A stretch of 64,000 nt of DNA from Zea mays (lineage: Eukaryota; Streptophyta; Magnoliopsida; Poales; Poaceae): the NCBI RefSeq assembly GCF_902167145.1, contig NC_050097.1:227497034-227561033 (forward strand). The letters are read 5' to 3'. Position 1 is the first letter of the stretch. Each line of letters opens with the position of its first letter. The notes beneath the pieces are model-generated. The model was not told where the DNA came from. It worked only from the letters and a program-made list of their open reading frames with translations, and did no database searches. Shown here piece after piece: positions 23,232-34,985 of this stretch. The position numbers and the translations under genes were made by a program.

Positions 23232-23573
23232 ATATATTATATATATGTCTATATTTATTATTATCTAGTTGAATATAGATATAAAGATTAAGAGCTAAAA
23301 TGAATACTATTTTGGAACGAGGAGAGTATTTGTATTTGTATTTGCTCTGTATAACCAATCGTGAGGGTTGCTTTCTTCGAATACCTGAACATGTAAAATG
23401 ATGCTACCCAACGTTCAAGTTTTGCGTTAGGTTTTTTCGAGTTAAATTAAGGGGTTGCCAACCCGTACATTCCTATAAACCAATCTGTAGAATATTATAC
23501 CATTAAACAATTCGTAGTTCAATCCTTAAAATATTGACATGAGCACATGTACAAGTGCAGGAATTGGCATCAT
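23232..23573 (+). repeat. direct repeat copy B (right of LINE)
   Basis: Matches copy A from the mid-Stowaway TATATATGTCTATATTTATT to GGCATCAT. It starts at the LINE 5' truncation and lacks the left half of the Stowaway and the Mutator MITE. Its left edge sits in a palindrome: AATAAATATAGACATATA and TATATGTCTATATTTATT. Confidence 0.9.
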
Positions 23574-24759
23574 AAAAAATGTATTTTAATTATAATCAAT
23601 GGTTGTATCGGTAGGTGTGATATCTTAATCATCTTTCCTTATCTGTCTTTAGTTTAACCTTAATTGGAGGCTATATTGTAGGTAGTAATTAATAGTGCTC
23701 CTCTTCATGAAAATTGTATTTTTCACATGTACAAGTGATGTGAAAAAGCTGATGTGAAAAAAATTGAAAGTTGTTTGGTTCAAACTGCTCACTGCAAACA
23801 AACAATATATTGTTTATATGCACTCTATTTAACTATATCTCTTAATCAATATATCTAATTAAAAAAACCAATTTTACCTGATATTTTTACAAATAAAATT
23901 ATTTTTAATTCCAGTTATAATAATTTTTAAACTAAAATATTTTATTTTATTTAGTTATTTTAATCCTATTTTAGTTTCAATTTACTGTGTCTACAAACTT
24001 TGATAAGCAGCAAAATTAGAATCCAATCTGTTTTCAAATTTATATTACAAGAAAGTTGTCTTTTCAAAGTAGCTGCTGAAAAGCTGAACACCTTTGACAC
24101 AACTTCTGCTTTTTCAAAGCAGAAACAGGTTTCAAAAGCAGAACCAAACACATTCTAAGATAGATCAAACACTAGCTATTTTTCACACTATCAGTTTACA
24201 TTAATGCTTATTTTTGAGGCGCATGTGTTAAGCCTGTGTGACTAAGAAACAACCTATCGTAGGGATCATGTTCCACATCTAGGATGGGTGAGTCTACTAC
24301 TTAGAGCTGGTTGAATCAGCCTAATTCCGTTTTTTTGACACCTCGATATACTCAGTCTTTGAGATCCTGACCGATGAGGCATTCTATGCCTTCAGCGTTC
24401 CAGAAAGGTGCATCCATGGTCACCACGTCATTGAGTCCATATCCACTCATGGGTATGGATTTACCTCAATACCATAACCATCGTTATATGTACCTACAAA
24501 GACTAACCATCTATCAAAATAATATATTATACATTACAAAATTTCTAGTACCATTTAATCATCCATTAAATAACATCATAGAAAATTGGATAAAGTAGCA
24601 ACACTAGGATAGTACATAACACATTACATGTTCCATTATATGGTCATCAAATAGCTGTTAATCAAATAGCTGTTAAGACTTCTACGACATTATCGCCCAA
24701 AAGGTTGTTAAACTGTAGAAATAGATGGATGACTGAAGCCCAAGTTCACGCTTTTATAC
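23574..24759. other. AT-rich intergenic sequence, possible decayed MITE
   Basis: No coding region recognised. 23790-24155 begins GTTTGGTTCAAACTGCT and ends AGCAGAACCAAACAC, a weak inverted repeat suggesting a small DNA element, but no target duplication is visible. 24155-24759 holds nothing I recognise. Confidence 0.35.
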
Positions 24760-24944
24760 TGGTATTTTATACCCATGGGTTAACGGGTATGGGTGAGGGC
24801 GGAATGTTCTAATACATGTTTACCCCTTTGGGTGAAAGTTTTTGCCAATAAGAGACCCATGGGTAGAATATTTAGCCTATATAAATACCCTAATAGAGTA
24901 AATATCCATCGGGTATCAGGTCGTGGATACCCATTGCCATCTCT
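24760..24944. mobile_element. truncated hAT element of the GGGTACCC family
   Basis: The right terminus TACCCATTGCCATCTCT matches the hAT at 8314-8849, and the body has ACCCATGGG and ACGGGTATGGGTG motifs. No matching left terminus or 8-bp duplication found. Confidence 0.65.
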
Positions 24945-25289
24945 CGGGCAGACAATTGCACGCCAGTAAGCGAAGGCCTATGGTGTTGGGATGGAGACCG
25001 ACCTCGACCTCGATCCTTCCTAACAATCAGGAAGGCTACTTGATTACGCAGGGACCCTACCGATACTTCGACGAGGGACCACATGATCGGTGAAGACTGC
25101 CGGGGGCTAGGACACGTCGAAGGCCCTCGAAGCATCGAACGTAGAAGGTCGAGCACACGAGGTCTCTCCTCTCTTGTGGGTCTCCGTGGGGCATCCTTTC
25201 TCTAAGGACCTCGCACGAAGTCCACAAGACATGGAACGATGGACTCCACCCGCGATTGCTCGGTTACAGGTGTGGACCGCCTGGTCCAC
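24945..25289. other. unassigned sequence
   Basis: No gene, repeat or element recognised between the hAT remnant and the Cassandra element. Confidence 0.3.
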
Positions 25290-25294
25290 ATGTC

Positions 25295-26102
25295 TGTAAC
25301 ACCCCGTCTAATCCCTGGACCGACGATACTTACTCCTGACAGCTCTCTAGGATCATATATCGTCCCCACAGACCAACATGGGTCTTTTGTGCGCACTTTG
25401 TCCTCACTCATGCGCACCCGAGAAAACTTCTCGGTCGGTCACCCATCCCAAATTGCTCCAAGCCAAGCACACTTAACTTGGAGGTTCTTTTGAGATAGAC
25501 TTCCAAAAAAGAAGATGCACCTTGTTGGTATGAATACTCTATTAATTCTATTAATCCTTGGGCTAGGATATCCCATCCCAGGGGCCAAGATATCACAATC
25601 CACCCCCCTTAAAAGACTGACGTCCTCGTCGGTCAACCCCAATCCAGGAACCTCCCTTCTTGGCCACGTCTGTATGTCTAGTGCCGTCACATGCCATGCC
25701 ATGTGACCACTCCGGGCCCACATACGCCATGCGCCATATACCTAAACCCCCTAGCCCACACACGCCCATGAAACCGCGAGGGTCAGCTCTGATACCACTT
25801 GTAACACCCCGTTCAATCCCTGGACCGACGGTACTTACTCCTGGTAGCTCTTTAGGATCATATATCGTCCCCACAGACCAACACAGGTCTTTTGTGCGCA
25901 CTTTGTCCTCACTCATGCGCACCCGATAAAACTTCCCGGTCTGTCATCTATCCCAAATTGCTCCAAGCCAAGCACACTTAACTTGGAGGTTCTTTTGAGA
26001 TATGCTTCCGAAAAAGAAGATGCACCTTGTTGGTATGAATACTCTATTAATTCTATTAAGCCTTGGACCAGGATATCCCATCTTAGGGGCCATGATATCA
26101 CA
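25295..26102 (-). mobile_element. complete Cassandra TRIM element
   Basis: 808 bp. Two 303-bp LTRs (25295-25597 and 25800-26102) read TGTGATATC..GGTGTTACA on the minus strand and differ at a handful of bases. The primer site TGGTATCAGAGC is at 25786-25797, complementary to initiator tRNA-Met, and the polypurine tract AAGGGGGGTGGA is at about 25600-25611. Each LTR carries a 5S-rRNA-like block (AAGTTAAGTGTGCTTGG, then GGATGGGTGACC), the defining Cassandra trait. Flanked by a perfect 5-bp duplication ATGTC (25290-25294, 26103-26107). It has no coding sequence, so it is non-autonomous. Confidence 0.95.
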
Positions 26103-26216
26103 ATGTCAGTCTTCGATGTGGGTGTGAAAAGTAGTGTAATGAAGAATGTAGCCAAGGGGAGCTGTAATTACCCCTTTGCATGTATACTCGAGGCATATAG
26201 TAGGTAACTGATGGCA

Positions 26217-26531
26217 TTATGATATTTTAGGCCTTGGGCCCTTGGTGCCCGATAAATACTCTCGTCCCAAGATATTTGAGCTCCCAGCCATCCGTTTTGT
26301 CGTGCCAGTTGTCATCCTCACTCCCGAGTGCTTGGGCTCACTATTATCAGTCCCAACATGCGTCTCCTCTGATTGTGCGCGATGAAATATGCTAGGCAAC
26401 ATGAACACCATGTTGACATCCGCCGCTGCGTCGTCTTTTCTATTAATTGATTCTTCATCAGCATCTCGCTGGGCCTTCCTCTTCCACAACAAGCATTGCA
26501 GCTGGCATGGTGCTTCCACGGGGCGAGGCAT
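26217..26531 (-). pseudogene. gypsy gag-protease linker remnant (left part)
   Basis: Minus-strand frame contains ADVNMVFMLPSIFHR, a motif found just before the protease in some plant Ty3/gypsy polyproteins, preceded by a basic CLLWKRKAQRDAD stretch. It appears to continue the gag remnant at 28560-29270 across the hAT element at 26901-28143. Confidence 0.5.
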
Positions 26532-26900
26532 GTGCTAACCTTCTTGAGAAGATGGAGATAGGCATCCTTCGCTTGTTCCAAGCTTCTCATGTGTTGCACT
26601 TAGGGCTTCTACGATCGTGGGAGATCGTCTAGGCACCGCTATGGTTGCTACACTTCTCGTGGTCTTCCTCCTCCTTGATTGATTGTTGATGTCGTAGTGT
26701 TTCTCAGTCTGGATCTTGCGAGTAAGCATGTGCATGCCCGAGACATTGGAAGACAAAGGTTCAATGTTCATGATAGGAAGGCTCTACACACTCAGGGCAG
26801 TCATCAATAGTGGGAAGCTTGGGCATACCTTTGCTCCAGTAATATTGGAAAAAAGGTTAGTCCTAGTGCTTGTAGTATTGGTGTGTGTCGTGATAGTACT

Positions 26901-28143
26901 TAGGGATAAAAACGGGACAGACACAATTGGATACAGGGTCATCCTGTATCCTACCCTAATGTATTTCTCTCGGATATGGGACCGGGTACGGTAGTTAAAA
27001 TTCGGGACGGATACAGGACGAGACCGGGTAATAATTTAGGCGGGTAGGAAACGGATATCGGATATTACTCGAGTAGAAGACATATATTTGTCGGGTAGTT
27101 TGTCCCAATAATATTAGTTGTCCAGCCGTCTAACAAACAAATAAAAAAAATACATAATCATGTACATGATTGCTTAAATATAGAAAAAAAATAAACCGAT
27201 AAAATTGACAGCCAGCAAACCTTCGCTCCGATTCGAAACAGCAAGTGAAGAAGTTCACAACATTACAATAAAAAGTAACAAGTAGCAGCAGAAAAAGTGC
27301 AAACCCTCTACGTCCTCCAGTTCTAAATAGCAAGCTTAAAAAGTGTTATGAGCAAGTCAATAAATAATGTGATTTAAATAACCATGCAGGCTTTCTCCTT
27401 ATACAGGTACCGAGCTGCCGGCCAATCATGTAACAAGTCAATTTGCTTCATCTTGTAGGTGCCGGCCAAAAGCTAGGTAGCTAAGCCTGATGCCCTCCCT
27501 TCCGGCGGCAGCCACTGCTCGACACATCTGGTATGGTAATCTCTGCTACGGTGTCTGTATTTGACGACGGCGCGGTGGCACGCACACATGTGTCATCGTC
27601 TATAAAGAGGTACCCAGCCAAGCTGTATCTGACGCTGTGGACGTCCATGGTCGTCAGCCTGCAGTCGACGACTTTCACAGCGTTCATGCAGCAGGACGCG
27701 TGAGCTGGCTCATCGGCTTCGGCCTCAACTTCTGGTGATCTATTGTGTATGCAGTACGTATACAACTCTGTATCTTCATAGGTGCTAGCTGGATGAACCG
27801 CAGAAATACAGACTTGTCGTCCAAGGCAATCACATGCAATGGCTTGACTGTCATCATTCAGTTGTGGTGTAACAAGGAGAAAGGCCCTGTACACGGCTTC
27901 TTGCAAGCGGCATACAATACCCGGGGTACCCGACTGATTAGTACCCGTATCCGATTCGGGATTGGTGGGTATTTATTGGATATTACCAATTCCGTATCCT
28001 ACCCGTATCCGGATGCTATTAATCGGGTAGTACCCGTATCCGTCCCGCCAACAAAAATACCCGTATCCGTATCCGAAAATCCAGGTTTTTTTGCTACCCG
28101 TATCCGGTACCCGATTCGGGTACCCGTCCCATTTTCACCCCTA
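26901..28143. mobile_element. 1.24-kb hAT-like non-autonomous element with internal ORF
   Basis: Left end TAGGGATAAAAACGGGAC, right end complement TAGGGGTGAAAATGGGAC. Flanks ATAGTACT (26893-26900) and GCAGTACT (28144-28151) agree at six of eight positions, fitting an aged hAT duplication. Subterminal zones are dense in CGGGTA and ACCCGTATCCG motifs. The interior (27130-27900) is unrelated to the ends. Confidence 0.8.
27481..27906 (-). CDS. unidentified ORF inside the hAT element, possible captured gene fragment
   Basis: About 141 codons on the minus strand, stopping at TAG 27481-27483. Contains several Cys (CDCLGRQVC, ASCCMNAVKVVDC) and a segment MDVHSVRYSLAGYLFIDDD. The frame opens at TTG, not ATG. 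I recognise no domain and no transposase motif. The codon pattern looks less random than the AT-rich flanks, suggesting a captured exon. Could be chance. Confidence 0.35.
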   Translation of the reverse strand: MQEAVYRAFLLVTPQLNDDSQAIACDCLGRQVCISAVHPASTYEDTELYTYCIHNRSPEVEAEADEPAHASCCMNAVKVVDCRLTTMDVHSVRYSLAGYLFIDDDTCVRATAPSSNTDTVAEITIPDVSSSGCRRKGGHQA

Positions 28144-28559
28144 GCAGTACTGCTCCTGTCTAGTTGTCATTGTCACTTGGTGACAATGCTCCTCCTTTTG
28201 ATGACAATGTTGCCCATAGTGATGTTTCTCTTCCTCAAGTGTTTAGCATTGATGCTTCTCCTATTGCTTATATCGATGAGGTGTCTTGACTGTGGACAGT
28301 TCCAGTGATGCCGGGCAATGTCTTCTGTGGATGTGTGGTGCTCTGGCTTAAATTATAAAGGTCGATCACTTGGATCAACCTTCTTATTTCCCTTGAACTT
28401 TGAGGCTACATCGACCATGTTGGTTGGGAATAAATTTATGTCGACCTTCATCGGGTTTCTACAAAAAATGAGTCACCCTTGCTCAATGGTAGATTGTATC
28501 TGTTGTTGGAGTAGTACATTGCAATCTCTGTGTTGTGCATGGTAGAGTTGTGCCACTTG

Positions 28560-29270
28560 CATTACTTCCACCCTTTAAACTCTTCAGCTGATGGAATCTA
28601 GTGATCGATTAACAACTTAAGTTGCTTCTCCTTGAGGAGCAGATCAAAAATCTACTCGGTCTTGGTTAGGTTAAGGTTGAAGCCTATGAGCACATCGAGC
28701 GCCTTGATTCATGGGCATGTGATGGGGTTGGCCCCTTGGGCCCAGTCAATAACCATAACTTTAGCCTCGTTAGTCGAGTTGTCGCTTTGTTGCTAGATGT
28801 GGATGTAGGAGATCGACTTCTTATGCTCTTGGTAGGCTTTTGGATGGTGCCATTCATAAGTCGATACCTTGGTCAGCAGCTTGCTGATGGAGTCAAAGTC
28901 TATGGCGATGTATAAACCATGTGTGGGGCGCAGTTAACCTCTAAAGGTTAGCTCTGTCAGGTTCCTCTTAGTGAGGCAAATGGAGTAACATCTATTCTTG
29001 GTCTCTCTAAAACACTAGATGAAACAACCACCATCTCATCTCAATGCTGGCAAAGGGGTGGTGATGTCAGAGAGTGACATCTCACTAGAGCTAGAGAAAA
29101 GTTAGCGTGGAACTTCTCCTCTAGTTGGCTCCATGAGGTGATAGATCTAAGCTAGGGTGAAGTGTACTAGAAAAATATGGGGCCAGACAATGGTAGCAAG
29201 AAGAACCAGACCTTCATGTGTTCAACTATCATAGTGATCCCACCTAAGCCGTGTATCAACTAATGGGCTC
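28560..29270 (-). pseudogene. gypsy gag remnant (right part)
   Basis: Minus-strand fragments in shifting frames match plant gypsy gag: SWSQLEEKFHANF near 29120, FRETKNRCYSICLTKRNLTE near 28980, and IFDLLLKEKQLKLL near 28640. Order and strand agree with the piece at 26217-26531. Confidence 0.6.
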
Positions 29271-29299
29271 GACTGTGCTGGTGTTGTCATTGCCACGGA

Positions 29300-29483
29300 A
29301 TTTGGAAAACTAAAACAATTTGTACTAGGGCAGTGGTGACATTTGGTCGAATTATTCCATGTAGGGCTTAGCGTAGCTAATTAACTTGTGTTTAGGCTAT
29401 TTCTTGCTTAATTAAAATCACATGTGATAATGGTCACAAGTTGGGGCACTGGGGAAAACCCTAAGTAACAGTAGGGTGTTACA
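29300..29483 (-). mobile_element. partial 3' LTR of a chromovirus
   Basis: On the minus strand a purine-rich tract (AAGGAGGGAAGGC) is followed at 29483 by TGTAACACCCTACTG, a typical chromovirus LTR start. The LTR runs left and is lost by about 29300, where gag-remnant sequence begins. Confidence 0.6.
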
Positions 29484-32300
29484 GCCTTCCCTCCTTAAAG
29501 GAATCTCGTCCCGAGATTCGGGTCGGAGTCCTCCGGGGCGAAGAGAAGGTTATGGCTTGCTTGAATTTTGCGGGTTTGTTTATTAAGGTTCTCTAGTAAA
29601 CTGCTCTTCGAATGTCATCCTCTTTGCAACTTCAGAAGGAAGTCCTTTTTGATTTAGTTTTACAACTAACTTATTTTATGATAAGGTCATTCTTCTTATA
29701 CTTAGATTCAAAGGGCAGGGGAAGGGGTTGGGCATGGTTACGTACCGATTCCCTTAGGTAGACAATCGGGGAAGTTCGAACGTAGAAATTCCTCAGTCTC
29801 CCAAGTAGCCTCTTCCTCTGAGTGATTGCTCCATTGGATCTTATACATTTTGATCGACTTAGCCCGAGTTGATCTTTCCTTGCAATCCAGAACCTTGGAA
29901 GAGTACTCTTGATATGATAGATCTGGCTCTATCTCCACTTCTAGTTTTGCTATGACCTCGGTTGGCAATCGAACACATTTCTTTAATTAGGATACATGGA
30001 ACACATTGTGGATGGCAGGCATTTTAAGTGGTAGCTTCAATTTGTATGCCACGGGTCCACATGCTTCCACGATCTCATAAGGTCTAATGTAGCGAGGGGC
30101 TAACTTGCCTTTGATCCCAAACCTTTGCACTCCTTTGGTGGGTGATACCTTCAGATATACGAAATCTTCCACATCAAACTGGAGGGGTTTTCTTCTCTTG
30201 TCATGGTAGCTCTTTTGCCTAGCCTAAGCAGCTTCTAGATTCTTCCTGATTAGTTTGACTTTCCTTTCGGCTTCAGTCACTAAGTCAGGTCCAAAAATTT
30301 CTCTTTCTCCAGGCTGAGACCACTTGAGGGGTGTTCGACACCTTCTTCCATATAGGGCTTCCAAGGGTGCCATCTTTAGTCTGGATTGATAACTATTGTT
30401 ATAAGCAAACTCTGTCAAAGAGACGTACTTATCCCAGTTCCTGCCGCAATCGATCGCACAAGCCCTTAGCATATCTTCGAGAATTTGATTTACCCTTTCG
30501 GTCTGATAATCTGTCTGGGGGTGGTAAACTGAACTCCTTATTAGCTTGGTTCCCAAAGACTCTTGCAATTGCTCCCAAAATCTGGTAATGAATTGGGCTC
30601 CTCGGTCAGAAACAATGGTTCGGGGTAACCCGTGTAAACACACGATTCAGTCAATATACAACTCTACATATCTCTGAGCCTTATCGGTGGTGTGCACTGG
30701 AAGAAAATGTGCCACTTTTGTCAATCGGTCCACAATGACCCAAATCGAATCATGATGCTGAGAGGTATTGGGCAGACCCACAATGAAATCCATGCTGATG
30801 TCATCCCATTTCCATGAAGGTATTGATAGGGGCTGCAAGGCACCAGCTGATTTTAAGTGGCTTGCCTTTATCCTCTGACATGTGTCACATTCTGATACAT
30901 ACTAAGCTATTTCCCTCTTCATTCTGGTCCACCAATATAGGGGTTTCAGATCATGGTACATCTTGGTGCTTCCTGGATGAATGAAGAATTTGGAGAGGTG
31001 AGCCTCATCCAAGATTTTATTCTTAAGATCTTTATTCTTAGGAACCACCAATCTGTCATCAAACCACAATATACCCTTCCTATCTTAGCGAGAACACTTG
31101 TACTTCTCCGCTTTCTGATGGAGATTCTCCTTAGTGATTTGCACTCCCTTGTCACTGAGTTGGCCATAATTATCTGATCTTGCAAGGTTGGCTCAATGGA
31201 AATGTGAGACAAAGCACCGGAAGGAATCACCTCGATCTTCATCTTGCTCAACTCATCACACAGGGTGTTGATGTGAGAATCCATCATCACACAGTTGCAT
31301 TGTGACTTTCGACTCAAGGCATCGGCCACCACATTGGCTTTCCCTGGGTGGTAGTGTACCTCCAAGTCGTAGTCCTTGATCAACTCTAGCCATCTTCTCT
31401 GCCTCATGTTGAGATCAGCCTGAGTAAAAATGTACTTGAGGCTCTTATGATCTATGAAGATGTTGCAGTGGGTTCCCATTAAATAGTGTCTCCACATCTT
31501 TAATGCATGAACCACGGCTGCTAACTCCAAGTCATGAGTGGGATAACTTTTCTCATGAGGCCCGAGTGCTCTTGATGGGTAGGCAATGACTCGGTTGTCT
31601 AGCATCAAAACACAACCCAGTCCAGTGCCAGAGGCATCACAGTACACATCAAATGGCTTGTTGTTGTTGTTGGGTTGCGCTAACACGGGTGTTGTGGTCA
31701 GATGCTGCCTCAAGGTGTGGAAAGCATCTTTGCACTTCTGACCCCAATCAAATTTGGCTCCCTTCTTCAACAATTCAGTCATGGGCTTCGCAATTCAAGA
31801 AAGTCTGGAATGAATATTTGATAATAACCAGCTAGTCCCAGAAAACTCCGAATCTGATGGATAGTTGGTGGTGGCTTCCAGTTCATCACTTCTTGCACTT
31901 TATCTGGATCAACAGCTATGCCATCCTAAGAGATAGTGTGACCCAAGAATTTGATTTCTTTCAACCAAAAATCACATTTTGACAGTTTGGCATAAAGATG
32001 GTGCTCTCGTAGACGTTGGAGCACTACATGCAAATGACCAGCATGCTCTTCTTCATTCTTTGAGTACACCAATATATCGTCGATGAAAACCACAACGAAC
32101 TTGTCCAGTTCAGGCATGAAGACAAAATTCATCAGATACATGAAGTATGCTAGCGCATTCGTTAACCCAAACGACATCACCAAATACTCATACAGCCCAT
32201 ATCTGGTCGAGAAGACGGTCTTCGGAATATCATGAAGAGCCCCAATCTTCTGGGACTCAAATGTGATACAATTACTAGTCCCAGGAGGCTAGTAAACACA
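29484..32300 (-). pseudogene. chromovirus pol remnant (RT, RNase H, integrase, chromodomain)
   Basis: Minus strand from right to left: partial RT ([10 protein letters not shown] region near 32200, [15 protein letters not shown]), RNase H (FDVYCDASGTGLGCVLM, NVVADALSRK), integrase core (DFIVGLP, IVSDRGAQF, QTERVNQ), GPY/F-type region (APRYIRPYEIVE), and a C-terminal chromodomain (KVLDCKERSTRAK, IQWSNHSEEEATWE). Several in-frame stops and shifts divide it. RT homology ends near 32300, so protease and gag are gone. Confidence 0.9.
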
Positions 32301-34258
32301 TTTATACATCCGATGATTCTAGATCTGCTTAAACGAGACCAACCTATAAAGGTGGCGATCAACTTTAAGAGTTGGTCCACAACTCAGGACATATCATTAG
32401 AGTGGGGCTGAAGCAGCCCGATATACGCAGCGAAGCAAATCAGCGGTCCAACATCCATAGACAATGTTGGGAACAGGCGTAACTCTTACCCGATCAGCGA
32501 TCTCCTTCTCTGAAAAACAACAAATAAGAAAGGGTGAGTACTTACGTACTCAGCAGCCCACCTTCACCCGCGGAATGGGGAAATCAGATATAATGCATGG
32601 AATATGTGGAGCTCAGGATATTTTGCAGAAATAGTAATATTTGATGCAGGGTTATTTTGTAAAACATTTTATATTTTTCAAAGTGCATCTTCTCCCAAAG
32701 GAGCAGGAAGTTTTTCAATATAGAGCAAAATCCCCTGGACTAAACCATCCAGGTATCTCAGCAATTTCCCACTGGTTTTCATTTTTCAAAAACAACTACT
32801 GGACTTCGTGTCCACCATAGCCCACGGCTCAACCGCCGGACCTTTTAAAACCACTTTTCAAAAGCATTTTTGGAAAACAAAATACTAATTGTCAAATCCA
32901 TGCCATGACTCATCCATATCCGTGGACACGGACTATTCGAATAGGTTTTCAAACTCTGCGCAGAGGTGTACAATTTACCCACTAGTCCGGTTTCTGCAAT
33001 CTCACCCGCATGAGATCCGAATGCCGAATCTCTCTCTTTCCTTGCACGTCATTACCTTAACGATTATACCGGAAGGAGTCAGGCCACCACCTTGCCCAAA
33101 CCAGACAAAACATTCCCCCTCCTTATCCTCCCAGTGCTCCCCAGCCATCATAACCCTAGGGTTCGGACCGTACAAGTTCAGATTGAGCGACCGCCCATAC
33201 AGTTTCGAGTGGTTGTACTTGATAAGAGTATAAGTAAGGAGTGATGACAAACCGGTCCTTAGGCGAGAGGGACAATCCTTCATGCTCACAACTAAACTAG
33301 CTGATCCATCACCTTAGGCCCTCCCCTAAACTAGGGAGTCCCTGATCATCCCGCTCAAAGGTGATAAGGGTGAATACCCTTCATCATACACTTTTTTGAA
33401 AACATTGTCTTTTGAAAACTCACACCTTTTCTCAAATCATTTGTAACAAATATGTCAAGGAGTATAAAGATTGATTGTGGCAAGTTCTAAGGCTGGGTGG
33501 CCATAATAACTTGTGTCTTAGCAAAATCATATCATGCATAAAATAACAGGCTGAGGGTTGTGGTTGAAAAAGCATAGATAATTTATGCATCAAAGGGATC
33601 CAATGAGCTTGTAATTGCTTAACCGGCGAAGGGGTGAGAGCTCGCGGAACTGGCTTCTAGCTCCAACGCCTGGCGTAGACTTGCAGATCTGGCCTTCACG
33701 AGACGGCACAAATGCTCCGATAACTATGCAACATGAACAAGCAAACATACAAACCAGCAAGTATATCAACAAATATTTAGTATAGTGGTCAGAATGACGA
33801 TATATGGATGGGTAGAGTCTTGAGCAGAATTTGTGTCATGTGGTGTTGTGATATTACTAGTGGTGGAGTGGAGGTGCTTACCAGGAGGCTGGATTGGACG
33901 CGAAGCGACACTATGCGCGTAGCCGGCAGAGCGGAGTAACTGAGTGGGTGGGGTGTTTGCCTTGGCTGAGGGTGTTGAGTGTGTGGAGAGGGAGATGATA
34001 GCTAGGTGTATTTATAGCTAGGCGTATGTGGTGTAGTACATTAGAGTTCACTGTTGGTGAGAATAGTGATGAATGAATCGTCTGACTTAGTCTGAACAGG
34101 GAAATTATAGGCAGAATATGGGACGAGAGTATTTTGGGAGTTTTCTGGAATATGAGCCATGCTTAAGGGATGACATGGTTGGATAGGGAATAATCTGATA
34201 AGAATTTAGAAACAAGAATTATTGGAATCTGAGTTTGGAAGCCTGGTTCGAAGGAATC

Positions 34259-34318
34259 TCAAAGTTAAGCGTGCTCAACTTAGAGAAATCTGGGATGGGT
34301 GACCAGATGGAAAGTTCT
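34259..34318 (+). repeat. 5S-rRNA-like block inside the long LTR
   Basis: Contains AAAGTTAAGCGTGCTCAAC and GGGATGGGTGACC followed by GGAAAGTTC, in the order and spacing of the central and 3' parts of plant 5S rRNA. The 5' part is not recognisable. It is on the opposite strand to the LTR. Confidence 0.6.
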
Positions 34319-34429
34319 TTACTGGAAGGAAAATCACAGTCACCGGAGTTCGTATGACTGGAATATTGGTCTAGCTGGTCTTAGGTGAACTGGACAGCAT
34401 GATGGATGAGTAGTTGAAATTTGGGGTGA

Positions 34430-34985
34430 TCAGATGATCGATGAATAGTAACAATGAATAGTAACGATGAATAGTAACGGTGGATAGTGACGGCGAAAAA
34501 GTAACGATAGATATCATTGATGAATAGTAATGGTGAATAGTGATGGTGAATAGTCGTATGAACGAACGATGAACGATGAATAGTGACTATGAACGAACAA
34601 TGAACGATGAATAGGAACTATGAACGAACGGACGAACGATTGAATGATCGGACGAACGAATGATCGGAATTTTGGCAGCATAACGGCTAGACAAAGATTA
34701 TTTGGACGAACGAACGGACGAACGATGAATAGGGACTATGAACGAACGATGAATAGGAACTATGAACGCGCGATGAACGACCGAATGATCGATCGAACGA
34801 ACGATCAGAATTTCGGCAGCATAACGGCTGAACAAAGATTATTTGGACGAACGAACGGACGAACGATCGAACGATCGGATGAACGAACCATGAACGATCG
34901 GACGAACGATCGAACGATCGGACGAACGAACAAACAAACTAAGAACATGTGGACGAACGATCGAAGGACGACCGAACGATCCTTG
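34430..34985. repeat. degenerate GAACGAACGAT / ATGAATAGTAAC simple-repeat tract
   Basis: Left part repeats GATGAATAGTAACG-like words. Right part repeats GAACGAACGATC and ATCGGACGAACG. One longer unit containing GGCAGCATAACGGCT and ACAAAGATTATTTGGACG occurs twice (about 34672 and 34813). Confidence 0.85.

Noticed and set aside
25408..25497. Possible 5S rRNA genes (also at 25910-25990 and 34259)
   Set aside because: Only partial and diverged 5S similarity, lying in Cassandra LTRs or another LTR; not functional rRNA genes.
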